Positions 1-6,414 of a stretch of DNA of 6,492 nucleotides are shown here, one piece after another (position 1 is the first letter of the stretch; every line of letters starts with the position of its first letter). Position numbers and translations under genes: made by a program. The stretch lies in assembly GCA_025360265.1 (NCBI GenBank), contig JANYCP010000187.1, forward strand, positions 1 through 6,492, read 5' to 3'. Source of the stretch: Gemmatimonadota bacterium. Lineage in GTDB: Bacteria > Gemmatimonadota > Gemmatimonadetes > Gemmatimonadales > GWC2-71-9. The notes beneath the pieces are model-generated. The model had not been told where the DNA came from. It saw nothing but the letters and a program-made list of their open reading frames with translations, and ran no database searches.

Positions 1-1
1 G

Positions 2-490
2 CTCGGCGCGCGCAGTATGCAGAACTACCCGCTGCTCAAGGAATGCGGCAAGCTTCGCAAGCCGGTCATGATCAAGCGCGGTCTTGCCGCGACGATCACC
101 GAATGGCTGCTCTCGGCCGAATACGTGCTCGCCGAAGGGAATCCAAATGTCATGCTCTGCGAGCGCGGCATTCGATCGTTCGACACCACGACGCGCAACT
201 TGTTCGATATCGCGGCGATCGCCGTGGTGCACGGCTTGTCGCACCTGCCAGTCATTGCCGATCCAAGCCACGGCACCGGTCACCGCGACATGGTGCCTCC
301 GATGGCTCGCGCGGCGGTGGCAGCGGGTGCGGATGGTCTCCTGGTCGAGGTGCATCCCAATCCGGAGCGCGCCATGTCGGACGGCGCACAGAGCCTCTAC
401 CCGGAGCAGTTCGAGAAAATGATGCGCGAAGTCGGCGCGATTGCCGAAGTGATTGGCCGGTCGGTGGCAACCGTCGGAAGTGTTGCCTGA
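2..490 (+). CDS. aroF: 3-deoxy-7-phosphoheptulonate (DAHP) synthase, C-terminal part (5' end outside window)
   Basis: This is the last 162 residues of a type I DAHP synthase, which condenses phosphoenolpyruvate and erythrose 4-phosphate in the cytoplasm as the first step of aromatic amino acid synthesis. The open frame enters from the window edge, so the ATG at 17 is internal. It reads GARSMQNY, a variant of the family's GARNMQN substrate-site motif, then KPVMIKRG, LCERGIRSFDTTTRN, IADPSHGTGHR and GLLVEVHPNPERAMSDGAQSL. By comparison with the family, the His of DPSH, the Glu of VEVH and the Asp of SDGAQS are the expected metal ligands. These motifs match the short Bacillus/Thermotoga-like (KDO8P synthase-related) form better than E. 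coli AroG. Any N-terminal regulatory or chorismate mutase domain would lie outside the window. The TGA stop at 488-490 overlaps the proposed lolA start. Family identity is secure; the symbol (aroF, aroG or aroA) is a naming convention. Confidence 0.93.
   Translation, partial: LGARSMQNYPLLKECGKLRKPVMIKRGLAATITEWLLSAEYVLAEGNPNVMLCERGIRSFDTTTRNLFDIAAIAVVHGLSHLPVIADPSHGTGHRDMVPPMARAAVAAGADGLLVEVHPNPERAMSDGAQSLYPEQFEKMMREVGAIAEVIGRSVATVGSVA
476..480 (+). promoter_or_regulatory. Ribosome binding site for lolA
   Basis: GGAAG lies inside the last codons of the DAHP synthase gene, 6 nt upstream of the CTG at 487. This is optimal Shine-Dalgarno spacing. The next possible start, GTG at 505, has no purine-rich stretch at a suitable distance, so this site favours the CTG as the lolA start. 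Confidence 0.6.
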
Positions 491-1146
491 CACGCTACGC
501 CGCGGTGGCGCTGCTCGTTGCGGCGTTTGGCGCATCGCGCCTACCGGCGCAAGCGCCCAGCACTGATGGCGTCAGCATCGTCCGCCAGGCGAGTCGCAAG
601 TATCAGGCGCTCAGCAGTTTTCAGGCAGCGTTTCGGCAGGTTCGTGCCGACAAGTACGACGAGCCGGAGACGACCCGCGGTACACTATATCAGGAAGGAA
701 AAAATCGCTTCGCGTTACGATGGAGCGATCCGGCGAAGGAAGCGATCGTTCTGGACGGGACATTCTTCTGGATCTATACGCCGAGCACCAGCCCGGGTCA
801 GGTACTGCGATACGCACAGCAGAATCAGCCGACATATGGCGGTGACCTCATCGGCACCTTTCTCGACAATCCGGAAGCGCGCTACCGGATTTCATACGTC
901 AGTTCTGAGGTGATCGACGGACATCAGACTGACGCCGTACTCATGGAACCGATCGCGAAGGATCCGAACTTTCTTCGCGCCACGCTCTGGCTCGACCGCC
1001 AATCCGGGATGCCCCGCCGTATTGAGGTCCAGGAAAAGCGCGAGGCCAAGCGCACGTTGTACCTCGCTTCACTTCTTCAGAACCCGTCGATCCCACCCTC
1101 CGTATTCAAATTCGATACGAAAGGTCTCAAGGTCATCCCGCAGTAA
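487..1146 (+). CDS. lolA: Outer membrane lipoprotein carrier protein LolA, proposed CTG start
   Basis: LolA is the soluble periplasmic chaperone that takes lipoproteins from the LolCDE transporter and carries them to the outer membrane. From CTG 487 the product is 219 aa, near the usual length of about 200. Residues 1-23 form a Sec signal peptide: Arg3, a hydrophobic core AAVALLVAAFGA, and a likely cleavage after AQA at 21-23. The mature part has family features: FQAAFRQVR near residue 45, RGTLYQEGKNRFALRW at 64-79, DPAKEAIVLDGTFFWIYTP at 81-99, and a C-terminal strand region ending VFKFDTKGLKVIPQ. There is no ATG, GTG or TTG in frame between the upstream gene's last codons and GTG 505. Starting at GTG would give 213 aa and a signal peptide without its basic N-region. 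The frame is open back to 43, but that part is a shadow of the DAHP synthase gene. The 3' end overlaps the opposite-strand DUF2520 gene by 14 bp. Family call strong; start codon inferred. Confidence 0.88.
   Translation: MTRYAAVALLVAAFGASRLPAQAPSTDGVSIVRQASRKYQALSSFQAAFRQVRADKYDEPETTRGTLYQEGKNRFALRWSDPAKEAIVLDGTFFWIYTPSTSPGQVLRYAQQNQPTYGGDLIGTFLDNPEARYRISYVSSEVIDGHQTDAVLMEPIAKDPNFLRATLWLDRQSGMPRRIEVQEKREAKRTLYLASLLQNPSIPPSVFKFDTKGLKVIPQ
1133..1146. other. Tail-to-tail overlap of two convergent coding sequences
   Basis: The last 14 bases here encode both the lolA C-terminus (stop TAA, 1144-1146, + strand) and the DUF2520 C-terminus (stop TGA, 1135-1133, - strand). No intergenic DNA exists, and I see no hairpin with a T-run around the junction that would end either transcript. 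Transcripts from the two sides probably run into the opposite gene, or end by Rho or at sites I cannot recognise. Confidence 0.85.
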
Positions 1147-1933
1147 GCAATCGTTCGATCGCAGTCGCCATCGCCGGCTCCAATCCCGCCTGACGTGCCA
1201 ATCGCAGCGCTTCCCGCCCCAAAGCCAGATACAATGTCCGTTGGTCACCCGTCAGTACGGCCAGGTGCCGCTCCACGGTGCCAGCGTCACCGCGCTTAAT
1301 CGGCCCGGTGAGGGACGCCACACCAACATGGGAGTAATTGCTCAAGGTCCTCTGCATGAGTGGCCGGAACATTTCCGCCGACGCAGCGCCCGCTCCGGCC
1401 TCGATACCGAGGTGCCGGGCGATCTCCGCCAGGACGACGAGATAGTTCGAGGCGAAGACTGCAGCGGCGTGATACGCCGGCTTTCCGGCGGCGGTGATCT
1501 CGACAATTGGCTGTAGCCCAAGCCGCTCTGCCAAGGCGCGCCCCGCCTCAAGCGCGCGGCCATCCCCTTCGATCACTGCGGCAATCCCGACGAGTACATC
1601 CAGATCATCGGTGGGCATCGCGAACGTCTGCAGCGGGTGCCATGAACCGAGCGCAGCGCCAGTTGGTTCGAGCGCAGCGAGTGCGGAGCGGTCGCGGAGC
1701 CCGGACGTGTGCAGCACGATGTGGCGACCAGTGATCGTTCCAGCGCGGGCAAGCCTCGTGGCCACATCGCCGATCGCATCGTCGGGGACTGCAATCAGAA
1801 CAAGGTCAGCTTGATCGACTGTCGGTACTTCACGACCGAATACGTTCACGATAGTACCGGAACGGATGAGGGCGCGTGCGAGCGTGAGCCCGACGCGCCC
1901 TGCACCGATGATCGCCACCCGGTCGAGCGTCAC
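1133..1933 (-). CDS. Rossmann-like and DUF2520 domain-containing protein (putative NAD(P)-binding oxidoreductase)
   Basis: This 266-aa protein has an N-terminal Rossmann fold with the dinucleotide-binding motif GAGRVG at residues 10-15 and an Arg after strand 2 (VNVFGRE, 30-35). The Arg is compatible with NADP binding. It continues with LVLIAVPDDAIGDVA at 44-58. The C-terminal helical DUF2520 domain carries features I associate with the family: GSWHPLQTF at 96-104, HAAAVFASNYLVVL at 155-168 and TGPIKRGD at 209-216. The fold resembles prephenate dehydrogenase, ketopantoate reductase and F420-dependent NADP reductase, but the substrate is unknown. The start is GTG 1933-1931, joined to the upstream peptidase stop as GTGA. 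There is no Shine-Dalgarno sequence, so translation probably depends on coupling. It is the last gene of the minus-strand operon, and its TGA stop (1135-1133) lies inside the end of the opposing lolA gene. Cytoplasmic; family call good, function open. Confidence 0.9.
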   Translation of the reverse strand: MTLDRVAIIGAGRVGLTLARALIRSGTIVNVFGREVPTVDQADLVLIAVPDDAIGDVATRLARAGTITGRHIVLHTSGLRDRSALAALEPTGAALGSWHPLQTFAMPTDDLDVLVGIAAVIEGDGRALEAGRALAERLGLQPIVEITAAGKPAYHAAAVFASNYLVVLAEIARHLGIEAGAGAASAEMFRPLMQRTLSNYSHVGVASLTGPIKRGDAGTVERHLAVLTGDQRTLYLALGREALRLARQAGLEPAMATAIERLLTAG

Positions 1934-3531
1934 TGGATCGACGGCCCGCCGTTCACCCGGGCCATCAGCGTCGCGGGCGTGTCACCATTGTGCAGCAGGT
2001 TCAGCGCAGCCCGCACTTGTGAATCGTCGCTGGTCCGGCGCCGCAACTCTGCCGCACGATTGAAGACGTAGCGCTCGATCTCGTACGACACCTGCTGATC
2101 AAGCCAGTGTGCGCCCCCGGCCACCTGTTCAGCCGTGAACGACACATTCTTCGACTTCATCCGGGAAAGCACCGACTGTCGCATCGCCTCAGTCACCTGA
2201 AAATCCGCTGACGTGACCGCGTGCTTTTCCTTGAGGTCGAGCGCTTCGGCCACCACCGCATCGCGAAACACCGAGACGTTGGCGCCGATTCCCTTGACGA
2301 AGGCCCGTTCACCGGCCGTCAACGTGTCCGCGCGAACGACTCGATCCGGTACGATTCCGCCGCCACCCTTCACCACGCGGCCATTTGCCGACTTGAACGA
2401 CGGCAACGAATCGAGCCACTTGCTGCCGTTGCGATGCGCCTCAGCGACGGCAACGTCGATCTGTTCCTCGCCGCCTTTCACGATCCGCTGGATGGTCCGG
2501 CCGCTCGGCGTGAACCAGCGCCCGGTCGTGAGCTTGAGCCCCTTGCCGTCGCCGAAGCCCCACAGCGTCTGCACCAGCCCCTTGCCAAAGGTCGCGGTGC
2601 CGACAACAGCGGCGCGGTCATTGTCCTGCAGCGCGCCCGCAACGATCTCGGCAGCACTCGCCGTGTACTCATTGACCAGCACCACCACCGGAAGCGTCGG
2701 CCACACCTGCGCCGTTTGATCGGTGTACAAGTGGGTCATCTCGGCCATGCGTCCACGGGTCTCAACGATCTTGCGACCCGGATCGAGAAAAAGATCCGAT
2801 ACTCGCACCCCTTGGGTCAGCAATCCCCCGGGATTGCCGCGCAAATCGAGAATCAGTCCCTTCATGCCCCGCTTCAACAGCGAGTCGATCTCGCTGCGCA
2901 ACTCGGTGGCCGAGCTATCGCTGATCGTGGTAAGCGCGACGTAGCCGATCATGGGATCGAGCAATGTCCCGGGCTGCGTCGAGCGGCTGTGGATCTTCTC
3001 CCGTACCACAGTGAACGCGATCTGCTGTGATGTACCAGCGCGATGCACCTTGAGTTCAACCTTGGTGCCGACGTCGCCGCGCAATGTCTTGACGGCCTTG
3101 TCCTGCGAGATCCCCTGCGTCGACTTTCCGTTCACTTCCTGGATCTGGTCGCCCGCCTCAATACCCGCTCGCTCGGCGGGAGTCTGCGGCAGAGGTGCCA
3201 CCACCGTGATCCACCCCTGGCGCACATCGATCTGCAGGCCGAGGCCGCCGTAGTTTCCGGTGGTGATCTCGTTGAGCGCGCGATAATCCTCGTCAATCTC
3301 GAGCGAGGAATAGGGATCGTGCAGCTGCTTGACGACTCCGGCTGCAGCGAGTGCGTAGACGCTGTCGGTCGGCAGTGAGTCGACGTAATACTTGTTCATG
3401 TACTGCATCACGGTCTCGAGCAGCTCGGAACCGCCGAGCGCCGTACGGTTCTGCACGCGACGCAACAGGTAACCGCCGCTCAGGAATGAGACGATCGCCA
3501 CCACAAGAATCAATCCCCACCGCTGCTTCAT
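1930..3531 (-). CDS. ctpA: S41 family C-terminal processing peptidase (CtpA/Prc-like), membrane anchored
   Basis: This 533-aa serine protease of the tail-specific protease family trims or degrades envelope proteins from their C-termini in the periplasm. In order it has an N-terminal membrane anchor (about residues 5-22, after MKQRW), a PDZ domain (about 92-180, GGLGLQIDVRQG through VHRAG), and the S41 catalytic core. The core contains GYVALTTIS at 196-204 and LILDLRGNPGGLL at 226-238. Catalytic Ser292 sits in TASAAE and Lys317 in FGKGLVQ. The Ser-to-Lys spacing of 25, with Asp303 at Ser+11, equals that of E. coli Prc (S430, D441, K455), so the site looks intact. A helical tail of about 130 residues follows from about 405. 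The ATG at 3531 is chosen over one 13 codons upstream because it starts right before the anchor, has GGAGAG 6 nt upstream, and makes an ATGA junction with tmk. The stop makes a GTGA junction with the DUF2520 gene. Substrate unknown; ctpA is a family-level symbol. Confidence 0.95.
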   Translation of the reverse strand: MKQRWGLILVVAIVSFLSGGYLLRRVQNRTALGGSELLETVMQYMNKYYVDSLPTDSVYALAAAGVVKQLHDPYSSLEIDEDYRALNEITTGNYGGLGLQIDVRQGWITVVAPLPQTPAERAGIEAGDQIQEVNGKSTQGISQDKAVKTLRGDVGTKVELKVHRAGTSQQIAFTVVREKIHSRSTQPGTLLDPMIGYVALTTISDSSATELRSEIDSLLKRGMKGLILDLRGNPGGLLTQGVRVSDLFLDPGRKIVETRGRMAEMTHLYTDQTAQVWPTLPVVVLVNEYTASAAEIVAGALQDNDRAAVVGTATFGKGLVQTLWGFGDGKGLKLTTGRWFTPSGRTIQRIVKGGEEQIDVAVAEAHRNGSKWLDSLPSFKSANGRVVKGGGGIVPDRVVRADTLTAGERAFVKGIGANVSVFRDAVVAEALDLKEKHAVTSADFQVTEAMRQSVLSRMKSKNVSFTAEQVAGGAHWLDQQVSYEIERYVFNRAAELRRRTSDDSQVRAALNLLHNGDTPATLMARVNGGPSIQ

Positions 3532-4154
3532 GCGAAACTCTCCGGTCGGGCCGACACGAGCACGCGCCACGCCGCCGCAAGCACATCTGCTGGCGTGCCT
3601 TCTGCTGGAAGATGATGAATGCCGGGGCCCTCGGCTGATCGATACGCCGCGGCAACACGAGCGTGAAAATCCTCGGGTTCTCGTTCGATGCGATCGAGTC
3701 CCTTGCCGATGCGCTGCTGACGCGTGCGCGCCTGCGCTGGATCGAGGTCGAGAATCAGCGTGACATCAGCGACGAGCCCCGATGTCGCGGCCGCGTTAAC
3801 CCAGCGCAGCTGCTCTAATGGGACGCCTCGCCCAGCGCCCTGATACGCGAGCGTCGACAGGTCGTAGCGATCAGAGACGACGATCTTGCCGGCCGCGAGC
3901 GCTGGGCGAATGACGCGACTGACCAGATCAGCTCTCGCCGTCACCATGTACAGTAGTTCCATCTCCGGCGTGAACGACCGTTCGGCGTTGAGCAGTTCGT
4001 TCCGCAACGACTCGGCGACAGGCGTCCCGCCGGGCTCGTGGACCAGCAAAGGTTCAGTACCCGCGGCGTGCATCCTGGCCACCAGCGCCTTGGCGAGCGT
4101 CGACTTGCCCGCGGCCTCCGGACCTTCGAGTACGACGAAAAATCCGTGAGACAT
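3528..4154 (-). CDS. tmk: Thymidylate kinase (dTMP kinase)
   Basis: Tmk phosphorylates dTMP to dTDP with ATP, an essential cytoplasmic step in dTTP supply for DNA synthesis. At 208 aa it has the normal family length. It shows the P-loop GPEAAGKST at residues 11-19, the substrate motif EPGGT at 40-44, the DRY motif at 95-97 followed by STLAYQGAGRG at 100-110, and a LID segment TRQQRIGKGLDRIERE at 144-159. The P-loop has no Arg, while the LID is rich in Arg and Lys. This is the E. coli-type arrangement, in which the LID supplies the basic catalytic residues. The start ATG shares one base with the stop of the upstream YlbF-like gene (TGATG), and no Shine-Dalgarno sequence is visible, so reinitiation after the upstream gene is likely. 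Its own stop overlaps the peptidase start as ATGA. The co-location with RF1 and PrmC genes suggests growth-linked expression; that is inference. Confidence 0.97.
   Translation of the reverse strand: MSHGFFVVLEGPEAAGKSTLAKALVARMHAAGTEPLLVHEPGGTPVAESLRNELLNAERSFTPEMELLYMVTARADLVSRVIRPALAAGKIVVSDRYDLSTLAYQGAGRGVPLEQLRWVNAAATSGLVADVTLILDLDPAQARTRQQRIGKGLDRIEREPEDFHARVAAAYRSAEGPGIHHLPAEGTPADVLAAAWRVLVSARPESFA
3538..3543 (-). promoter_or_regulatory. Ribosome binding site for the S41 peptidase
   Basis: On the minus strand, GGAGAG lies 6 nt upstream of the ATG at 3531, within the final codons of tmk. It is one of the two strongest Shine-Dalgarno matches in the operon and decides the start 13 codons inside the longest open frame. 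Confidence 0.75.
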
Positions 4155-4504
4155 CAGAGCGTGATGATACCGCTGGTGACGCCGCGTTCCATGCCGTCGG
4201 CAATCATCTGGTTGACTCGCGTCATCAGCTTGTCGACGTTAGCGCGGGCCACGAGGTACGTCTGGCCAACTGGTGACGCCTCAAATTCCTTAAGGGTCGT
4301 CTCATATTCCTGCGCCTTGGCGTCGTCCGGTGACTGGCCTTGCGCCATCATCTGGTCGAACTCGCGAGTCAGCCTCGAGATCACCTCGAGCCGCTTCTGC
4401 GCTTCGCCGTCATCGCGCAACGACTGTTCCGCTCGTCGCAGCGCCTGGTATTCCGGCGCCTGCCCGATCAACCGCCCGAGTTCCTGCGCCTTGTCGTCGA
4501 TCAT
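4154..4504 (-). CDS. YlbF/YmcA (Com_YlbF) family protein
   Basis: This small 116-aa, mostly helical, charged cytoplasmic protein looks like the YlbF/YmcA family. The N-terminal MIDDKAQELGRLIGQAPEYQALRRAEQSL fits the family's pattern of an Asp-containing start, a helix and a short P-E-Y-(Q/R) turn into a second helix. It is followed by a long helical stretch with KRLEVISRLTREFDQMM and a C-terminal part with ASPVGQTYLVARANVDKLM. In Bacillus subtilis, YlbF and YmcA act with YaaT in a complex that affects RNase Y-dependent mRNA processing, competence, biofilm and sporulation. Whether this homologue does anything similar is unknown. The ATG overlaps the prmC stop as ATGA and has its own GGAG 6 nt upstream; the stop joins tmk as TGATG. 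The family call comes from sequence pattern alone, and other short helical families are possible. Confidence 0.78.
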   Translation of the reverse strand: MIDDKAQELGRLIGQAPEYQALRRAEQSLRDDGEAQKRLEVISRLTREFDQMMAQGQSPDDAKAQEYETTLKEFEASPVGQTYLVARANVDKLMTRVNQMIADGMERGVTSGIITL

Positions 4505-5355
4505 GCGGAGCTCCCTCGCTGCGCGAGCACGTAGCGCGCGCGGCCAAACAGGTCATCCCGTACCGACACATTCGTCCACCCCGCCGCTGCGGCCACCCGG
4601 GCCGTGTCATCCGCGCGTCGGCAATCCACTTCAACGGCAATCCAGCCACCCCGCCTTACCACTGCCGGCGCCTCGTACATCAGGCGACGCAACACCTTCT
4701 GGCCATCCTCGCCAGCCACGAGCGCCATCCCAGGCTCGTAATCTCGCACCGACCGGTCCAGCGTGTCATATTCGGCTTCGGTGAGGTACGGCGGGTTCGA
4801 AACCAGCAGGTCGAGCTGACGACCAGCCAGAGGCCCCACCAGATCGCCCTCGAGCCACGTCACCGGCACCCCGGTCAGGATGCCGTTGTTGCGTGCCAGT
4901 TCCAGCGCATCTGAGGAAAGATCGACGCCGAGGACCTCGTCGAATTTTCCCTCGCTTCGCAGGGCCAGCGCGATGGCGCCGGTGCCGGTGCCGATGTCGG
5001 CGGCGATCCCAGTCGAAACGAGTTCCAGGGCGGCATCCACCAGCCCTTCGGTTTCGGGGCGCGGGATCAGCGCGCGCGAGTCCGAGATCAGCGTGAGCCG
5101 CCGGAAACCCGCCCACCCGGTGACGTATGCCAGCGGCTGGCCAGCGGCACGGTGCCCGACCGCACGGAAGAATCGCTGCGCATCAACTTCATTGGCCACG
5201 CGGTCCCGCTTCAACAGCACTTCGGCGGGGCTTTGGCGATTCAGGTCGGCCCAGATGCGCAGCGCTTCGTGGCGCGCCTCCGGGATGCCCGCGTCGCTAA
5301 GCGTCGCCGCGGCACCGTCAAGCGCCTGCCCTACTGTGGCCGAGTCACTCGCCAT
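4501..5355 (-). CDS. prmC: Peptide chain release factor N5-glutamine methyltransferase
   Basis: PrmC (HemK) uses S-adenosylmethionine to methylate the glutamine of the GGQ motif in RF1 and RF2, which raises termination efficiency. From ATG 5355 the protein is 284 aa, close to the usual 280. The N-terminal helical domain that binds the release factor covers about 1-75. The linker motif LAYVTG is at 75-80 and IPRPETE at 97-103. The methyltransferase fold follows with the SAM motif DIGTGTG at 120-126, the acidic GVDLS at 143-147, and the catalytic NPPY at 187-190, which grips the target amide. Two in-frame ATGs farther upstream (5406 and 5391) would add up to 17 unrelated residues deep inside prfA, so they are not favoured. 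The chosen start overlaps the end of prfA by 11 bp and has no clear Shine-Dalgarno sequence. Lying directly behind the gene of its substrate RF1 is a common arrangement. The stop overlaps the YlbF-like start as ATGA. Confidence 0.95.
   Translation of the reverse strand: MASDSATVGQALDGAAATLSDAGIPEARHEALRIWADLNRQSPAEVLLKRDRVANEVDAQRFFRAVGHRAAGQPLAYVTGWAGFRRLTLISDSRALIPRPETEGLVDAALELVSTGIAADIGTGTGAIALALRSEGKFDEVLGVDLSSDALELARNNGILTGVPVTWLEGDLVGPLAGRQLDLLVSNPPYLTEAEYDTLDRSVRDYEPGMALVAGEDGQKVLRRLMYEAPAVVRRGGWIAVEVDCRRADDTARVAAAAGWTNVSVRDDLFGRARYVLAQRGSSA
4511..4517 (-). promoter_or_regulatory. Ribosome binding site for the YlbF-like gene
   Basis: On the minus strand, GAGGGAG ends 6 nt upstream of the ATG at 4504, inside the last codons of prmC. 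This strong Shine-Dalgarno sequence supports the short YlbF-like frame as a translated gene. Confidence 0.7.
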
Positions 5356-6406
5356 CGCTTTGTTCGTTGCGCGCGGCCAACCGCAATGCATCGACGAGGT
5401 CGTCAATTTTTCCGTCCATCACGTCCGGAAGATTGTGCAGCGAAAGATTGATGCGATGGTCGGTGACGCGACTCTGGGGAAAATTGTACGTCCGAATCTT
5501 TCCGGAACGGTCGCCTGTTCCGACTAACGAACGTCGCTCAGCAGAACGCGCAGCTTCACTCTCGGCGATCATCCGATCGAGGAGCCGCGCGCGCAACACT
5601 TCCATTGCCTTGAGCTTGTTCTGCAGCTGCGACTTCTGATCCTGTTGCTGCACCACCAGTCCGCTCGGCATATGCGTGATGCGCACCGCAGAGTCGGTGG
5701 TATTCACGCTCTGTCCGCCAGGACCCGATGAGCGGAAAACATCGATCTTGAGATCCTGTGGATCGATCTTGACGTCCACTTCTTCGGCTTCAGGCAGCAC
5801 GGCCACGGTGGCGGCCGATGTGTGAATGCGGCCCTGCGTTTCGGTGGCTGGCACGCGTTGCACGCGGTGCACGCCGGACTCACGACGCAGCAGACCGAAC
5901 GCGCCGTTGCCGCGAATGGCAACGACTGCCTCGCGAATCCCGCCCAACGTGCCGGCGTGAACCTCGATCGGCTCCACCCGGAGCCCACGGCGCTCGGAAA
6001 ATCGAGTGTACATGCGCAGCAGTTCGCCAGCGAAGAGGCCAGCCTCGTCGCCGCCGGTACCGGCGCGTATTTCCACAATCACATCGCGTTGATCGTGCGG
6101 ATCGGGCGGCACGAGGAGCTCGCCAATCTCGGCGCGCACCGGCGTGATCTCGGCGGTCAGCCGTGAGATCTCGTCAGCAGTCATTGCCGCCATATCGGCG
6201 TCACCAGCGGCAGCCATTTCCTCAGCGCCGGCCAGTTCGGTTTCCAGGCGCGTCAACAACTCGGCCGCGCGCACGATCGGCACGAGCCGAGCATGTTCGC
6301 GGCCGAGCGACTTCAGCTTGACCGTATCAGAAGCAGTACCGGGTTCGGAGAGCTGTCGAGCGACCTCCTCCGCCCGCGCGAGCGCCTGGCGGAGTCGGGG
6401 ATCCAT
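5345..6406 (-). CDS. prfA: Peptide chain release factor 1 (RF1)
   Basis: RF1 enters the ribosomal A site at UAA and UAG stops and triggers peptide release. The 353-aa product has the usual length. An N-terminal helical domain (about 1-100) precedes the core with EIRAGTGGDEAGLFAGELLRMY at 112-133 and SGVHRVQRVPATETQGRIHTSA at 177-198. PAT at 186-188 is the PxT codon-reading tripeptide of RF1; RF2 has SPF there. The catalytic GGQ is at 230-232 in SSGPGGQSVNTTDSA, so Gln232 is the predicted PrmC target. The C-terminal GDRSGKIRTYNFPQSRVTDHRI (298-319) is also typical. Next to GGQ this protein has Pro before and Ser after, where E. coli has Ala and His. The ATG is 8 nt after the rpmE stop, with only a weak GAG as a binding site. 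The gene itself ends in TGA, which RF1 does not read. Identification is secure. Confidence 0.98.
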   Translation of the reverse strand: MDPRLRQALARAEEVARQLSEPGTASDTVKLKSLGREHARLVPIVRAAELLTRLETELAGAEEMAAAGDADMAAMTADEISRLTAEITPVRAEIGELLVPPDPHDQRDVIVEIRAGTGGDEAGLFAGELLRMYTRFSERRGLRVEPIEVHAGTLGGIREAVVAIRGNGAFGLLRRESGVHRVQRVPATETQGRIHTSAATVAVLPEAEEVDVKIDPQDLKIDVFRSSGPGGQSVNTTDSAVRITHMPSGLVVQQQDQKSQLQNKLKAMEVLRARLLDRMIAESEAARSAERRSLVGTGDRSGKIRTYNFPQSRVTDHRINLSLHNLPDVMDGKIDDLVDALRLAARNEQSDGE

Positions 6407-6414
6407 ACGTCAGC

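Noticed and set aside
43..486. Open frame upstream of lolA that would make a 367-aa fused protein
   Set aside because: The extra residues are Arg/Ser-rich out-of-frame translation of the well-conserved DAHP synthase gene, and a LolA signal peptide starts exactly after it.
1022..1516. 164-codon + strand open frame across the lolA/DUF2520 junction
   Set aside because: The translation is low-complexity, Arg/Ser-rich and overlaps two conserved genes in other frames.
2221..3030. Long 269-codon open frame antisense to the S41 peptidase gene
   Set aside because: The product is His/Arg/Leu-rich without domain features. The opposite strand encodes an intact conserved protease, and such shadows are common in GC-rich DNA.
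3532..3570. Start of the peptidase 13 codons upstream
   Set aside because: It would put a non-conserved stretch before the membrane anchor and ignore the strong GGAGAG site and the ATGA junction at 3531.
4038..4784. 248-codon + strand open frame opposite tmk, the YlbF-like gene and prmC
   Set aside because: The composition is Ser/Arg/Pro-rich with no motif. It is a shadow of three conserved minus-strand genes.
5356..5406. N-terminal extension of prmC to upstream ATGs
   Set aside because: The added residues are out-of-frame prfA sequence unlike any PrmC N-terminus, and the 284-aa form has the usual length.
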